Below are positions 35,381-46,434 of a stretch of 64,000 nucleotides of DNA, one piece after another (position 1 is the first letter of the stretch; each line of letters begins with the position of its first letter). The translations under genes and the position numbers were made by a program. The stretch is from Flavobacterium chryseum (GTDB taxonomy: Bacteria > Bacteroidota > Bacteroidia > Flavobacteriales > Flavobacteriaceae), in NCBI RefSeq assembly GCF_004362015.1, contig NZ_SNWW01000003.1:248001-312000 (forward strand). The letters are read 5' to 3'. Under the pieces are notes generated by a model that had not been told where the DNA came from, did no database searches, and saw only the letters and a list, made by a program, of their open reading frames with translations.

Positions 35381-36343
35381 ATGGCAACAATTACTGCTGC
35401 AGACGTAAATAAATTAAGACAAACTACAGGTGCCGGAATGATGGACTGTAAAAAAGCTTTAGTTGAAGCTGATGGTGATTTCGATAAAGCTATTCAAGTC
35501 CTAAGAGAAAAAGGACAAAAAGTTGCTGCTAACCGTTCTGACCGTGAGTCTTCTGAAGGAGCTGCTGTTTCTTTTGTTAATGCTGACAACACTAAAGGAG
35601 CAATCATCACTTTAAACTGCGAAACAGATTTCGTAGGTAAAAATGAAGCTTTCGTAACTTTAGCTAAAGAATTAGTAGAAAGAGCTATCAATTTCTCTTC
35701 TAAAGAAGAATTCTTAGCGTCAGATTTCAACGGACTTACTGTTGCTGAAAAATTAATCGAGCAAACTGGAGTTATCGGTGAAAAAATCGAAATCGGTGGT
35801 TTTGAAATTTTAGAAGGTGCTTTCGTTGGATCTTATGTTCACGTTAACAAAATTGCTGCATTAACTGCAATTTCTGCTGCAATTCCTAACGCTGACGTTT
35901 TAACTAAAGATGTTTCTATGCAAGTTGCTTCTATGGGAGCTGATACATTATCTTACAAAGATTTTGATCCTGCTTTCGTTGAATCTGAACTTGCTGCTCG
36001 TATTGCTGTAATCGAAAAGGATAATGAAGAAGCAAAACGTTTAGGAAAAACTTTAAAAAATGTTCCTAAATATATTTCTTACTCTCAATTAACTGAAGAA
36101 GTTATCAAACAAGCGGAAGAAGATGCTAAAGCTGAATTAAAAGCCGAAGGTAAACCAGAACAAATTTGGGATAAAATTATTCCAGGAAAAGTACAGCGTT
36201 TCATCTCTGACAATACAACTTTAGATCAGGAAAAAGCTTTATTAGATCAAAACTTCATCAAAGATGATAGTAAAAAAGTTGGTGATTATGTTAAAGGATA
36301 CAATGTTGAAATTACAGGTTTCAAAAGAGTTACTCTAGGTTAA
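35381..36343 (+). CDS. tsf: Elongation factor Ts
   Basis: The 320-residue nucleotide-exchange factor for EF-Tu has an N-terminal UBA-like domain (LRQTTGAGMMDCKKALVEAD) and the core motif ITLNCETDFVGKNEAFVTLA with conserved TDF. The dimerisation-like region and C-terminal helix end in GYNVEITGFKRVTLG. It is longer than many EF-Ts by an insert around residues 215-265, which is common in Bacteroidota. It ends at a bidirectional terminator. Confidence 0.97.
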   Translation: MATITAADVNKLRQTTGAGMMDCKKALVEADGDFDKAIQVLREKGQKVAANRSDRESSEGAAVSFVNADNTKGAIITLNCETDFVGKNEAFVTLAKELVERAINFSSKEEFLASDFNGLTVAEKLIEQTGVIGEKIEIGGFEILEGAFVGSYVHVNKIAALTAISAAIPNADVLTKDVSMQVASMGADTLSYKDFDPAFVESELAARIAVIEKDNEEAKRLGKTLKNVPKYISYSQLTEEVIKQAEEDAKAELKAEGKPEQIWDKIIPGKVQRFISDNTTLDQEKALLDQNFIKDDSKKVGDYVKGYNVEITGFKRVTLG

Positions 36344-36360
36344 TATATTATTTCAATATA

Positions 36361-36397
36361 AAAAAGCCCGAATATTTATTTATTCGGGCTTTTTTTA
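36361..36397. terminator. Bidirectional terminator between tsf and the M3 peptidase gene
   Basis: The stem AAAAAGCCCGAATA/TATTCGGGCTTTTT with a six-base loop is flanked by A and T runs. It serves both converging genes. Confidence 0.92.
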
Positions 36398-36412
36398 TGC
36401 TGCTTTTTTCTA

Positions 36413-38536
36413 TTATTTTTTATCGACAATAGGAAAATCTCTGGCACGCATTAAAGCATCAGACTTGGGAGATCTTCCTCTGAAATTCTCATAAGCTTTT
36501 TCCTGATCAATCGTATTTCCTACGCTAAAAACAGTATCATAAAGTCGTTTTGCAACTGCTTTATCATAAGGCCCTTTTCCTTCTGTAAATGCTTCGTAGG
36601 CATCAGCGTTGATAACATCAGCCCACAAGTAACTATAATAACCTGCAGCGTATCCATCGCTAGAGAAAATATGTGCAAATTGCGGAATTCTGTGGCGCAT
36701 TACAATCTCAGATGGCATATGAAGCACATCTAAGTTTTCTTTCTCAAATTTATGAGGATCAATAGTTTCTGTAGCTAAATGAAGCTTCATATCAATTAAT
36801 GAACTTGATATTGTTTCTACAGTCGCAAAGCCTTCATTAAAATTTGCTGCTTTTTCAATTCTATCCACTAATGATTGTGGTAACGGTTGATTGGTTTTGT
36901 AATGCAAAGCAAACTTATTCAACACTTCAGGAGTAGCCAGCCAGTGTTCTAATAGTTGCGACGGAAATTCAACATAATCTCTCGCAACCGCAGTTCCGGC
37001 CAAACTCGGATACGTTACATTTGAACATAAACCGTGTAATGCATGTCCAAATTCATGAAACAATGTAGTGGCATCAGTCCAGGAAATTAAAACAGGCTCA
37101 TTTTCTGCTCCTTTTATAAAATTACAATTATTAGATACAATTGTAAGCACATCTCCGTCAAGTTTCTGCTGATCACGATGAGAATTCATCCACGCACCCG
37201 AACGCTTTCCTGCGCGAGCATAAGGGTCAAAATACCAAAGGCCAACGGCTTTTCCGGTAATTTTATTACTTACTTCCCAAACACGAACGTCAGGATGATA
37301 AACGGGAACATTAGTAATTGGTTTAAAACTCAAATTAAATAATTCACCGGCAACCCAAAACATCCCTTCACGTAATTTTTCAAGCTGCAAATAAGGTTTA
37401 ACTTCATTTTGATCTAGATCATATTTTGCTTTTCTAACTTTTTCAGCATAAAAACGATAATCCCAAGGCTGAATTTTAAAATTACCTCCTTCAGTATCTA
37501 CTATTTTTTGCATTGCTGCAACATCCTGATGTACTTTTTCTACAGCCGGTTCCCAAACTGACATCATAAGATCGAGTGTTTTCTTCGGATCTTTTGCCAT
37601 TTTATTAGACAAACTCCAATCTGCAAAAGTAGGAAATCCTAATAATTTTGCTTTTTCTGTGCGCAATTGTAAAATAGAAACTAATGTAGAATTGTTGTCA
37701 TTTTCATTACCATTATCACCACGTTTTACAAAAATATCAAAAGCTTTTTCACGCAAATCTCTGCGATTTGAAAATGTCAAAAATGGTTCAATTGATGAAC
37801 GTGTGTTCGCAATAATTCCTAAAGCATCAATTTTTCTTTCTTTTGCTTCGGCGATTGCAGCATTTTTTACTTCAACAGGCAATCCATCAAAATCACTTTC
37901 TGCTTTTAGGGCAACGTATTGATTGTGTTCTTCTGCCAATAAATTTTGACTAAAACGTGTAAAAAGCGTTGCTAGTTCCTGATTGATTTTAGTGACTTTT
38001 TCTTTGTCTTTTTCATTTAACTTAGCGCCTTCACGAACAAAATTAGTATAATACAACCAAATTAATCGTTGTTGTTCGCTAGTCAGTTTTTTGCTTTCTT
38101 TGGCATTATACAAGGTTTCGATTCTCGCAAAAAGCTTTTTATTTTGATTGATTTTATCTCTGAATTCAGAAAATTTAGGAGACATTTCTCTATCAACAAC
38201 ATTAAATTCAGGACTACTTAAATTAGACCTGTAGATGCCGTAAACGGTATTAACTCGCGAAATTGTTTTACCTGAAAGTTCCAGAGCAGCAATTGTGTTA
38301 TCAAAATTTGGCGCTTGTGGATTGTTGGCAATAGCATCGATTTCATTTAGTTTTTCCTGAATCGCAAATTCTATTGCAGGTTTAAAGTCGGAAACTTTAT
38401 ATTCATTAAAAGCAGGAACTCCTCCGTAAGGCCCTGTCCATTTTTTTAACAATGGATTATCAGAATTGGTTTGTGCGTTAGCCGTAAAAAATGTTGTACT
38501 CATGATAAAAACTGACATTAATTTTTTCATTCTCAT
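36413..38536 (-). CDS. dcp: M3-family zinc metallopeptidase (peptidyl-dipeptidase Dcp-like)
   Basis: The 707-residue exported enzyme has a signal peptide (MKKLMSVFIMSTTFFTANAQ). The start is either 38536 or the second ATG two codons later. The zinc motif TLFHEFGHALHGL (HExxH) and a downstream Glu in the helix around GFATVETISSS define the thermolysin-like active site. The sequence DGYAAGYYSYLWADVINADA is typical of M3 peptidyl-dipeptidases, which remove C-terminal dipeptides. The signal peptide implies a periplasmic role in peptide use. The gene is monocistronic. Confidence 0.92.
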   Translation of the reverse strand: MRMKKLMSVFIMSTTFFTANAQTNSDNPLLKKWTGPYGGVPAFNEYKVSDFKPAIEFAIQEKLNEIDAIANNPQAPNFDNTIAALELSGKTISRVNTVYGIYRSNLSSPEFNVVDREMSPKFSEFRDKINQNKKLFARIETLYNAKESKKLTSEQQRLIWLYYTNFVREGAKLNEKDKEKVTKINQELATLFTRFSQNLLAEEHNQYVALKAESDFDGLPVEVKNAAIAEAKERKIDALGIIANTRSSIEPFLTFSNRRDLREKAFDIFVKRGDNGNENDNNSTLVSILQLRTEKAKLLGFPTFADWSLSNKMAKDPKKTLDLMMSVWEPAVEKVHQDVAAMQKIVDTEGGNFKIQPWDYRFYAEKVRKAKYDLDQNEVKPYLQLEKLREGMFWVAGELFNLSFKPITNVPVYHPDVRVWEVSNKITGKAVGLWYFDPYARAGKRSGAWMNSHRDQQKLDGDVLTIVSNNCNFIKGAENEPVLISWTDATTLFHEFGHALHGLCSNVTYPSLAGTAVARDYVEFPSQLLEHWLATPEVLNKFALHYKTNQPLPQSLVDRIEKAANFNEGFATVETISSSLIDMKLHLATETIDPHKFEKENLDVLHMPSEIVMRHRIPQFAHIFSSDGYAAGYYSYLWADVINADAYEAFTEGKGPYDKAVAKRLYDTVFSVGNTIDQEKAYENFRGRSPKSDALMRARDFPIVDKK

Positions 38537-38712
38537 TAATTGATTTTTAGATAATAAAAATGGTTATACTCAAAAGTAACCAAAAATCATTAACCAAAGT
38601 GAACTTTAACTTTGAGATTCTCTTTATAAAAAACCTTCAATTTTAAAAATATAATCCATTATTAAATTATATTTAAATAGCTTAAATTTGAATTATCATT
38701 TACCAGACCACA

Positions 38713-39372
38713 ATGTTTAAAACCAAAAAAGAAATTGTTTTTGTAATTCTAGCCGGAATTTTTATAACGAATGCTGTTGTAGCAGAATTAATAGGAGGGA
38801 AATTAATTCAGATTGGACCATTTGTAATGAGTATTGGAATTTTGCCATGGCCGATTGTTTTTCTTACTACAGATTTAATCAACGAATATTTTGGAGAAAA
38901 GGGTGTTAAAAAACTTTCTTTGATAACTGCATGTTTGATTGCATATGCTTTTTTAATCTTATTTATGGCCATCGTAATTCCCGCTGCAAAAGGAATTAGT
39001 CCTGTAAATGATGAACAATTTCAGGCTGTTTTTGGGCAAAGTATGTGGATTATCGTAGGAAGTTTAATTGCTTTTATGGCATCTCAATTAATAGACGTTT
39101 CGATATTTTGGTTTTTTAAAAGACGAACCGGTGAAAGAAAAATATGGCTGAGGACAACGGGATCAACAGTAATTTCACAACTATTTGATTCTTTCATCGT
39201 ACTTGGAATTGCATTTTGGTTACCCGGAAAAATTGATTTTGATACTTTTATTTCTTCTGCATTAACAGGTTATGTGTTTAAACTTTCTGTTGCGGTAGTT
39301 TTAACTCCACTTATTTATGCAGGACATCATTTGATTAAAAAATATTTAGAAGAAGAAGAAAATAATTCTTAA
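38713..39372 (+). CDS. yhhQ: Queuosine precursor transporter (VUT/YhhQ family)
   Basis: The 219-residue inner-membrane protein has six hydrophobic helices. Family features include ITNAVVAELIGGKLIQIG, ILPWPIVFLTTDLINEYFGE and STVISQLFDSFIVLGIAFW with its conserved polar residues (DLINE, QLFDS). YhhQ imports preQ0/preQ1 for tRNA queuosine synthesis. A lipoprotein gene follows after 20 bp, perhaps in the same transcript. No queuosine synthesis gene is nearby. Confidence 0.9.
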   Translation: MFKTKKEIVFVILAGIFITNAVVAELIGGKLIQIGPFVMSIGILPWPIVFLTTDLINEYFGEKGVKKLSLITACLIAYAFLILFMAIVIPAAKGISPVNDEQFQAVFGQSMWIIVGSLIAFMASQLIDVSIFWFFKRRTGERKIWLRTTGSTVISQLFDSFIVLGIAFWLPGKIDFDTFISSALTGYVFKLSVAVVLTPLIYAGHHLIKKYLEEEENNS

Positions 39373-39392
39373 TTTTAGATAAAGGTATCGCA

Positions 39393-40064
39393 ATGAAAAA
39401 AACTTATATACTTATACTTCTAATAGTAACGTATTGCTTCTATGGTTGCGATAATCAGAAAAAACCACCCAAGAAAGAAATCTTACGTCCTGTAAGCGCT
39501 TTAAAATCAGCTCCTAAAAAAACGCTAAAAACAACTTCTTTAGATACTGTAGCCATTACGAATGATCTTAAAAAGATGAACTCTCATAAAAAAAATAATT
39601 TTATTGCCAAAGATGAAATTCCAGTCATCCCACAAATTCAAAACGATACACCGGTAAATAACACGCTAGACCTCAGCGAAGAGGGCAATAAAACTTTAAT
39701 GACATTTGCTAATTTACGTAAGATTCTTTCCGGCAGTAAAATTGGCGAGACTTTAACTCAAAAACAATTAACCCAAAATTTTGAAATTCCTGAAGAAGCT
39801 GTTAAAATAGTAAAAAGCATTACAAAAACTGCCGAAGATGAAATTGCAGTAAAATGGCGTTCGACCTGGTTTATAGAAAAAGTTTCAGATGCAAAATTTA
39901 AAGACGGCTTAATGAAAATTAGATTTAAAGCTAATAAACTCTACACCTCCGGAAGCGCAATTGGCATTAAGCACGATAAAAGAATATACCATGAACTTGT
40001 CATAATTGGCCGTTCTGCTTATATTCCCGGTGTAAAAGGGTATAGTTGGCAAATAGGAAAATAA
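39393..40064 (+). CDS. Hypothetical lipoprotein
   Basis: The 223-residue protein has a lipoprotein signal (MKKTYILILLIVTYCFYGC, acylated Cys at 19). A disordered Lys/Pro/Thr-rich stretch (residues 20-95) precedes a folded C-terminal part with IAVKWRSTWFIEKVSDAKF and VIGRSAYIPGVKGYSWQIG. I do not recognise the family. It is likely co-transcribed with yhhQ. Confidence 0.75.
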   Translation: MKKTYILILLIVTYCFYGCDNQKKPPKKEILRPVSALKSAPKKTLKTTSLDTVAITNDLKKMNSHKKNNFIAKDEIPVIPQIQNDTPVNNTLDLSEEGNKTLMTFANLRKILSGSKIGETLTQKQLTQNFEIPEEAVKIVKSITKTAEDEIAVKWRSTWFIEKVSDAKFKDGLMKIRFKANKLYTSGSAIGIKHDKRIYHELVIIGRSAYIPGVKGYSWQIGK

Positions 40065-40203
40065 ATCATAAAATCAGACACTTGATTTTCAGTATATTAT
40101 AAAAAAATGTTAATTAAGGCCGAAAATACTTATTATAAGCTGCTTAAATGTCAAAAAAGATGCTATTTTTGTTAAAAATTTTAACAATTAAATCAGACCA
40201 AAA

Positions 40204-40641
40204 ATGAAAAAATTAAGCATTCTTTTTTTATCAGTATTAGCATTAGGTTTATCAACATCATCTTGTAGTAGTGATGACGATAATGAAGGAACTTTAGAAG
40301 GAAAATGGGAACTTACAGAAGTTGGAGTAGGTTATGACGGAAAAGAAGCAGTAGGACCAGTTCAAAATGAAGGAGGTTGCAAAACTGAAATTGCAGAATA
40401 TTTACAAGATGGTAAATTTACTGATACTTATTCAGAATATACAAATGATAAATGTAATACATCGTCTGAAACTGGAACATGGACAAAAGATGGTAGCAAA
40501 ATTACAAGAAAATATACAGGAGATGACGAAACTGAAGTATTAGAAGTACTGGAATTAACAGGTAGTAGATTAAAAACAAAAATTACATACACAGAAAGTG
40601 GTGTAACTTTGTCAACTATCAGCGTTTACAAAAAAATCTAA
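40204..40641 (+). CDS. Lipocalin-like lipoprotein
   Basis: The 145-residue protein starts with a lipoprotein signal (MKKLSILFLSVLALGLSTSS, then C) and an acidic SSDDDNE spacer typical of Bacteroidota surface export signals. The rest is a small beta-barrel-like domain with GKWELTEVG, CKTEIAEYLQDGKFTDTY and TGTWTKDGSKITRKY, matching the lipocalin_4 pattern of flavobacterial lipoproteins. A TATTTTTG promoter element lies at 40164-40171, and a terminator follows. The ligand is unknown. Confidence 0.82.
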   Translation: MKKLSILFLSVLALGLSTSSCSSDDDNEGTLEGKWELTEVGVGYDGKEAVGPVQNEGGCKTEIAEYLQDGKFTDTYSEYTNDKCNTSSETGTWTKDGSKITRKYTGDDETEVLEVLELTGSRLKTKITYTESGVTLSTISVYKKI

Positions 40642-40663
40642 TTCTTACAGATTAATAATTTTG

Positions 40664-40698
40664 AAAACCTCAAATCTTAACTGATTTGAGGTTTTTTT
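40664..40698 (+). terminator. Terminator of the lipocalin-like gene
   Basis: The stem AAACCTCAAATC/GATTTGAGGTTT with loop TTAACT is followed by T residues, 23 bases after the stop. Confidence 0.9.
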
Positions 40699-40716
40699 AT
40701 ACATTTGAAATAAAAA

Positions 40717-41277
40717 ATGGAACCAATACGATGCGGCTGGTGTACAACCAGCGATTTATATAAAAAGTACCATGATGAAGAATGGGGAGTTCCTGTTTAT
40801 GACGATCCTACTTTATTTGAATTTTTAATTCTCGAAACCTTTCAGGCAGGATTGAGTTGGATTACCATTTTAAACAAAAGAGATAATTTTAGAGTTGCTT
40901 TTGATCGTTTCGACTACAAAAAAGTTGCTAATTATTCTGAAGATAAAATCGAAGATTTAATGCAAAATAACGGAATCATCCGCAACAAACTTAAAATCAA
41001 AGCAGCCGTTTCAAATGCTCAGGCTTTTATAAAAGTACAGCAGGAATTTGGAAGTTTTTCAGATTATATCTGGAAATTCACCAACGGAAAACCTATTATA
41101 AATAATCCAAAAACCTCAAAAGATGTTCCAGCCACTACGCCACTCTCAGATGAAATCAGTAAAGATTTAAAAAAAAGAGGTTTTAAATTTGTTGGTTCAA
41201 CCGTAATTTACGCACATATGCAAGCAACCGGAATGGTCAATGATCACGCCGAAAATTGCTGGAAAAGAACAAACTAA
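40717..41277 (+). CDS. tag: DNA-3-methyladenine glycosylase I
   Basis: The 186-residue repair enzyme removes 3-methyladenine from DNA. It starts with the Tag signature RCGWCTTSDLYKKYHDEEWG and has GLSWITILNKRDNFRVAFD. It ends with the zinc ligands in MVNDHAENCWKR. Its start lies only 18 bases after the preceding terminator. A weak CTCAG/CTGAG hairpin follows (about 41284-41301). The next 80 bases contain the low-complexity phrase ACTTGAAACCTGAAACTTG. Confidence 0.95.
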   Translation: MEPIRCGWCTTSDLYKKYHDEEWGVPVYDDPTLFEFLILETFQAGLSWITILNKRDNFRVAFDRFDYKKVANYSEDKIEDLMQNNGIIRNKLKIKAAVSNAQAFIKVQQEFGSFSDYIWKFTNGKPIINNPKTSKDVPATTPLSDEISKDLKKRGFKFVGSTVIYAHMQATGMVNDHAENCWKRTN

Positions 41278-41368
41278 AAAGTCTCAGTTTTTAGTCTGAG
41301 TTTTCGGTTTTACAAAAACTTGAAACCTGAAACTTGAAACTTTTTTAAACAACCAAACAAAAAATTAC

Positions 41369-41514
41369 TACATTTGCTTCACACTTTAGGGGTGTCTACA
41401 ATTTTGTAGGCTGAGATTTTACCCTCTGAACCTGATCTAGTTCATACTAGCGTAGGGAAAAGTAAGATGACTTCTGCGCGCATTTCTATGCGTAATTGTA
41501 GCCATTCCTAAAGT
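41369..41514 (+). promoter_or_regulatory. TPP riboswitch and promoter of the thiamin synthesis operon
   Basis: TACATTTG (41369-41376) is a TAnnTTTG element placing the RNA start near 41382. The THI-box aptamer (about 41386-41465) has GGGGTGTC, the P3 stem CTACA/TGTAG, CTGAGAT, ACCCTCTGAACCTGATC and GTAGGGAAAAGT. Two further pairings can be seen. ACTTTAGG at the 5' end (41383-41390) is complementary to CCTAAAGT (41507-41514), enclosing the element. AATTGTAG (41494-41501) is complementary to CTACAATT in P3 (41396-41403), a possible competing fold. thiS starts 25 bases downstream. Confidence 0.95.
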
Positions 41515-41538
41515 ATAACTATACTAATTCAAAAAGGA

Positions 41539-41745
41539 ATGGAATTAAAAATCAACCAACAAGTAAAACATTTCAATGCTGAATCACTTAGCATTCAGTC
41601 ATTACTCGATCTCGAAATTCCCAATAAACAAAACGGAATTGCTGTTGCCATTAATAATACTGTTGTTCCAAAACTCAACTGGAACGAATACCTCGTAAAA
41701 GAAAGTGATGAAATTCTAATCATTTCTGCTACACAGGGAGGTTAG
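41539..41745 (+). CDS. thiS: Sulphur carrier protein ThiS
   Basis: The 68-residue ubiquitin-like protein ends in TQGG; the terminal Gly-Gly is adenylated by ThiF and carries the thiocarboxylate sulphur for thiazole formation. Internal features include NGIAVAINNTVVPKLNWNEY and DEILIISATQGG. It is the first gene after the TPP riboswitch. A 118-bp gap to thiC holds small inverted repeats. Confidence 0.95.
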   Translation: MELKINQQVKHFNAESLSIQSLLDLEIPNKQNGIAVAINNTVVPKLNWNEYLVKESDEILIISATQGG

Positions 41746-41764
41746 AAATAAAATTCCAAATCAA

Positions 41765-41829
41765 TCCCGAAACTTCGGGACAAATTCCAATAACATATAT
41801 GGCGTAGACGCACTGCTGTGCGCCTCTAC
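41765..41829. repeat. Two small palindromic elements between thiS and thiC
   Basis: TCCCGAA/TTCGGGA (41765-41780) and GTAGA-CGCAC/GTGCG-CC-TCTAC (41804-41829) are compact hairpins in the thiS-thiC gap, joined by an ATTCCAATA tract. Neither is followed by a T run, so they are more like dispersed palindromic repeats than terminators. Confidence 0.55.
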
Positions 41830-41839
41830 AAACTCATAA

Positions 41840-43687
<1,848 letters not shown>

Positions 43688-43717
43688 AAAATAGAGGAAA
43701 GAATAAAGAGAAAAGAT

Positions 43718-44320
43718 ATGATTGTGATAACAAATCCTTCTTTTATTGAAGCTGAAATAAGCATTATTAATTCTTTGTTTGAAGAAGGATTGTCTTTGCT
43801 TCATATTCGGAAACCTGATTTTTCTGAATTTGAAATGGCTTCCTTTATTCATCAGATAAAATTAGAACATCGTTCTAAATTGGTATTGCATAATCATCAT
43901 GATCTGGCGGAAAATTTTGGAATTAACAGATTTCATTTTTCTGAAAAAGAAAGAAAATACGAAGTTAATAATCCCTCAATCTTTCCAAAACATTGTAAGT
44001 ATAAATCAACAGCAACACATTCCATTCAAGATTTCAATTCTTTAGAAAATGATTTTGATTACGCTTTTTTAAGTCCGGTTTTTACCAGCATTTCAAAAGA
44101 AGATTATCATCCAAGAGAGAATCTTTTTGAATCTTTAAAATCAAGAACCAATTTTAAAGCAAAAGTTATCGCATTAGGCGGAATTAATGCTGAAAATATT
44201 GAAAAAACACTCCAAAATGGTTTTGATGATGTCGCACTTTTAGGAAGTATCTGGAAGAATGAAAATCCAATAAAACAATTTAAATTATGTCAAAAAATCG
44301 TCCGTTCGTACTCAGTATAG
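43718..44320 (+). CDS. ThiE/TenI-family protein (probable thiazole tautomerase TenI-like)
   Basis: The 200-residue TIM-barrel protein is related to thiamin phosphate synthase: GLSLLHIRKPDFSEFE, the phosphate-side FLSPVFTSISKEDYHP and ALGGINAENIEKTLQNGFDD. Compared with the bona fide ThiE at 45032-45670 it is divergent. HNHHDLAENFGINRFHFSE replaces the [10 protein letters not shown]...DGVHLG segment. TenI proteins share the ThiE fold but aromatise the thiazole product of ThiG; that role fits an operon that already has ThiE. It overlaps thiD by 34 bases. Confidence 0.8.
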   Translation: MIVITNPSFIEAEISIINSLFEEGLSLLHIRKPDFSEFEMASFIHQIKLEHRSKLVLHNHHDLAENFGINRFHFSEKERKYEVNNPSIFPKHCKYKSTATHSIQDFNSLENDFDYAFLSPVFTSISKEDYHPRENLFESLKSRTNFKAKVIALGGINAENIEKTLQNGFDDVALLGSIWKNENPIKQFKLCQKIVRSYSV

Positions 44321-45042
44321 CTGGTTTTGATCCTTCAGGAGGCGCAGGTGTTCTGGCAGATATCAAAACATTCGAACAGCATCAGGTTACTGGTTTTGCC
44401 ATTATAACGGCCAACACCATTCAAACTGAAAATGAGTTTCATGCCATTGAATGGACTAATTTGAGTTTTGTAATTCGTTCTATTGAAACTTTATTTCAAA
44501 GCTACACAATTAGCGCTGTAAAAATTGGTATTATGCCTTCTTTAGAATATTTAAACAGAATTCTTTCTACTGTAAAACTGCTTTCTCCAGCAACGCAGAT
44601 TGTCTGGGATCCAGTCTTAAAATCATCTACAAAATTTGAATTTACAAAGATTGAAGATGAATTATTTTTAGAAAAAGTCCTATCTAAAATTGATTTGATT
44701 ACACCTAATTATCATGAAATGGAATTTTTATTTCCGGGATTTCCTGAAAATAAATTTTTGTTAGAAAATGAAATTCAAACTCCTATTTTATTAAAAGGAG
44801 GACATAATACCGCAAATGTTGGTACGGATAGATTATTTCTTAAAAATGAAATTATCGACTTTTTGTCTTCAGAAAAAAAATGTTCCGAAAAACATGGTTC
44901 GGGATGCGTATTATCCTCTTCTATTACAGCCAATTTAGCCCTAAATCAACCTATTACGGAAGCCTGCAAAAATGCTAAAACCTACATTGAAAAATACCTG
45001 AGTTCAACTTCAACTTTAATAGGATATCATTATGTATCATAA
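44287..45042 (+). CDS. thiD: Hydroxymethylpyrimidine/phosphomethylpyrimidine kinase
   Basis: The 251-residue ribokinase-fold enzyme phosphorylates HMP and HMP-P. Motifs are LSIAGFDPSGGAGVLADIKT at the start, VWDPVLKSSTKFEF, DLITPNYHEMEFLFPG, ILLKGGHNT and the catalytic anion hole HGSGCVLSSSI. Overlaps with the preceding gene (34 bases) and with thiE (11 bases) indicate tight translational coupling. Confidence 0.96.
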   Translation: MSKNRPFVLSIAGFDPSGGAGVLADIKTFEQHQVTGFAIITANTIQTENEFHAIEWTNLSFVIRSIETLFQSYTISAVKIGIMPSLEYLNRILSTVKLLSPATQIVWDPVLKSSTKFEFTKIEDELFLEKVLSKIDLITPNYHEMEFLFPGFPENKFLLENEIQTPILLKGGHNTANVGTDRLFLKNEIIDFLSSEKKCSEKHGSGCVLSSSITANLALNQPITEACKNAKTYIEKYLSSTSTLIGYHYVS

Positions 45043-45670
45043 ACTGCAATACATTTCACAGGGAAAAACAATCGAAGAACAATTGTATAATATTCATCAG
45101 GCGCTAGATGCAGGATGCGACTGGATACAAATGCGATTTAAAGATCAAGATGCAAAAAGCACTTTTGCTTTAGCCGAAGCTGTAAAGCTTTTATGCGAAG
45201 AATATCTCGCCAATTTTATTGTAAATGACAATCTATATCTCGCACAGCAAATCGCGGCTGACGGGGTTCATTTGGGTTTATCAGATATGAAAATTGATGA
45301 AGCACGAGCCATTTTAGGAAATACCAAAATCATTGGAGGAACAGCAAATAACTTTGAAAATATTGAAAATCATGTAAAAAATGGCTGTGATTATATTGGT
45401 TTGGGACCTTTCAGGTTTACCACAACAAAAGAAAAATTAAGTCCGATTTTGGGTTTATCAGGCTATTTTGAAATTCTTCAAAAAATGAAAAAAAACAAAA
45501 TTGAGATTCCGGTTTATGCCATTGGAGGAATCACATTAAAAGATATAAATCCGTTAATGGAAACCGGAATTCACGGAATTGCCGTTTCAGGAATGATTAC
45601 AGAGAGTGATCAAAAAAAGAAATTAATTAAACAGCTAAACGAAAAATTATATGCAAACGTCATTGTTTAA
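45032..45670 (+). CDS. thiE: Thiamin-phosphate synthase
   Basis: The 212-residue enzyme joins HMP-PP and thiazole phosphate. Canonical ThiE motifs are all present: [37 protein letters not shown] with GLSDM following, [36 protein letters not shown] and GIAVSGMIT. It overlaps thiG by 20 bases. Because two ThiE-fold genes occur in the operon, this one is taken as the real synthase. Confidence 0.96.
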   Translation: MYHKLQYISQGKTIEEQLYNIHQALDAGCDWIQMRFKDQDAKSTFALAEAVKLLCEEYLANFIVNDNLYLAQQIAADGVHLGLSDMKIDEARAILGNTKIIGGTANNFENIENHVKNGCDYIGLGPFRFTTTKEKLSPILGLSGYFEILQKMKKNKIEIPVYAIGGITLKDINPLMETGIHGIAVSGMITESDQKKKLIKQLNEKLYANVIV

Positions 45671-46427
45671 AATTGGAGATAAAACCTTAAACTCTCGCCT
45701 ATTCATCGGAACGGGAAAATTTGGTTCTAACCAACAAATGGAAGAAGCGATTTTAGCTTCAGAAAGTGAATTGGTTACAGTTGCCTTAAAACGCATTGAT
45801 CTCGAAACTGAAACTGATGCTATTTTATCGCATTTAAAACATCCGAGAATAAATTTATTGCCTAATACTTCAGGCGCCAGAAATGCAAAAGAAGCTGTTT
45901 TTGCTGCTCAATTGGCTCGTGAAGCATTAGAAACAAACTGGATAAAACTCGAAATTCATCCGGATCCAAAATATTTAATGCCGGATCCTATTGAGACATT
46001 AAAAGCGACAGAAGAATTAGCCAAGCTTGGTTTCTTTGTTTTGCCTTATATCCATGCTGATCCTGTTTTGTGCAAACATTTAGAAAATGCAGGAACTTGC
46101 GCTGTTATGCCTTTGGGTTCGCCAATTGGAAGCAATAAAGGTCTAAAAACGATTGATTTTCTGGAGATTATCATCGAACAAAGCAATGTTCCTGTAATTG
46201 TCGATGCGGGAATTGGCGCTCCCTCTGATGCCGCAAAAGCAATGGAAATTGGTGCCGATGCTGTTTTGGTAAATACCGCAATTGCCGTTGCCGGAAATCC
46301 TAAATTAATGGCTGAAGCTTTTAAGGAAGCTGTTATAGCAGGCCGAAAAGCTTTTGAAGCTAGAATTGCTATTCAGCAAAATTATGCTGTGGCTTCTAGT
46401 CCTTTGACTTCTTTTTTATATGAATAA
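45651..46427 (+). CDS. thiG: Thiazole synthase
   Basis: The 258-residue TIM-barrel enzyme condenses deoxyxylulose phosphate, dehydroglycine and ThiS thiocarboxylate. The Schiff-base lysine lies in [20 protein letters not shown]. The phosphate-binding end is [20 protein letters not shown] and [16 protein letters not shown]. It is followed not by thiH but by the inverted-repeat-bounded GxxExxY unit, whose left arm begins 7 bases after the thiG stop. Confidence 0.97.
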   Translation: MQTSLFKIGDKTLNSRLFIGTGKFGSNQQMEEAILASESELVTVALKRIDLETETDAILSHLKHPRINLLPNTSGARNAKEAVFAAQLAREALETNWIKLEIHPDPKYLMPDPIETLKATEELAKLGFFVLPYIHADPVLCKHLENAGTCAVMPLGSPIGSNKGLKTIDFLEIIIEQSNVPVIVDAGIGAPSDAAKAMEIGADAVLVNTAIAVAGNPKLMAEAFKEAVIAGRKAFEARIAIQQNYAVASSPLTSFLYE

Positions 46428-46434
46428 TTATTTC

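Noticed and set aside
41284..41301. Strong terminator after tag
   Set aside because: The stem is only 5 bp with an 8-base loop and an interrupted T run; mentioned under tag but not listed separately.
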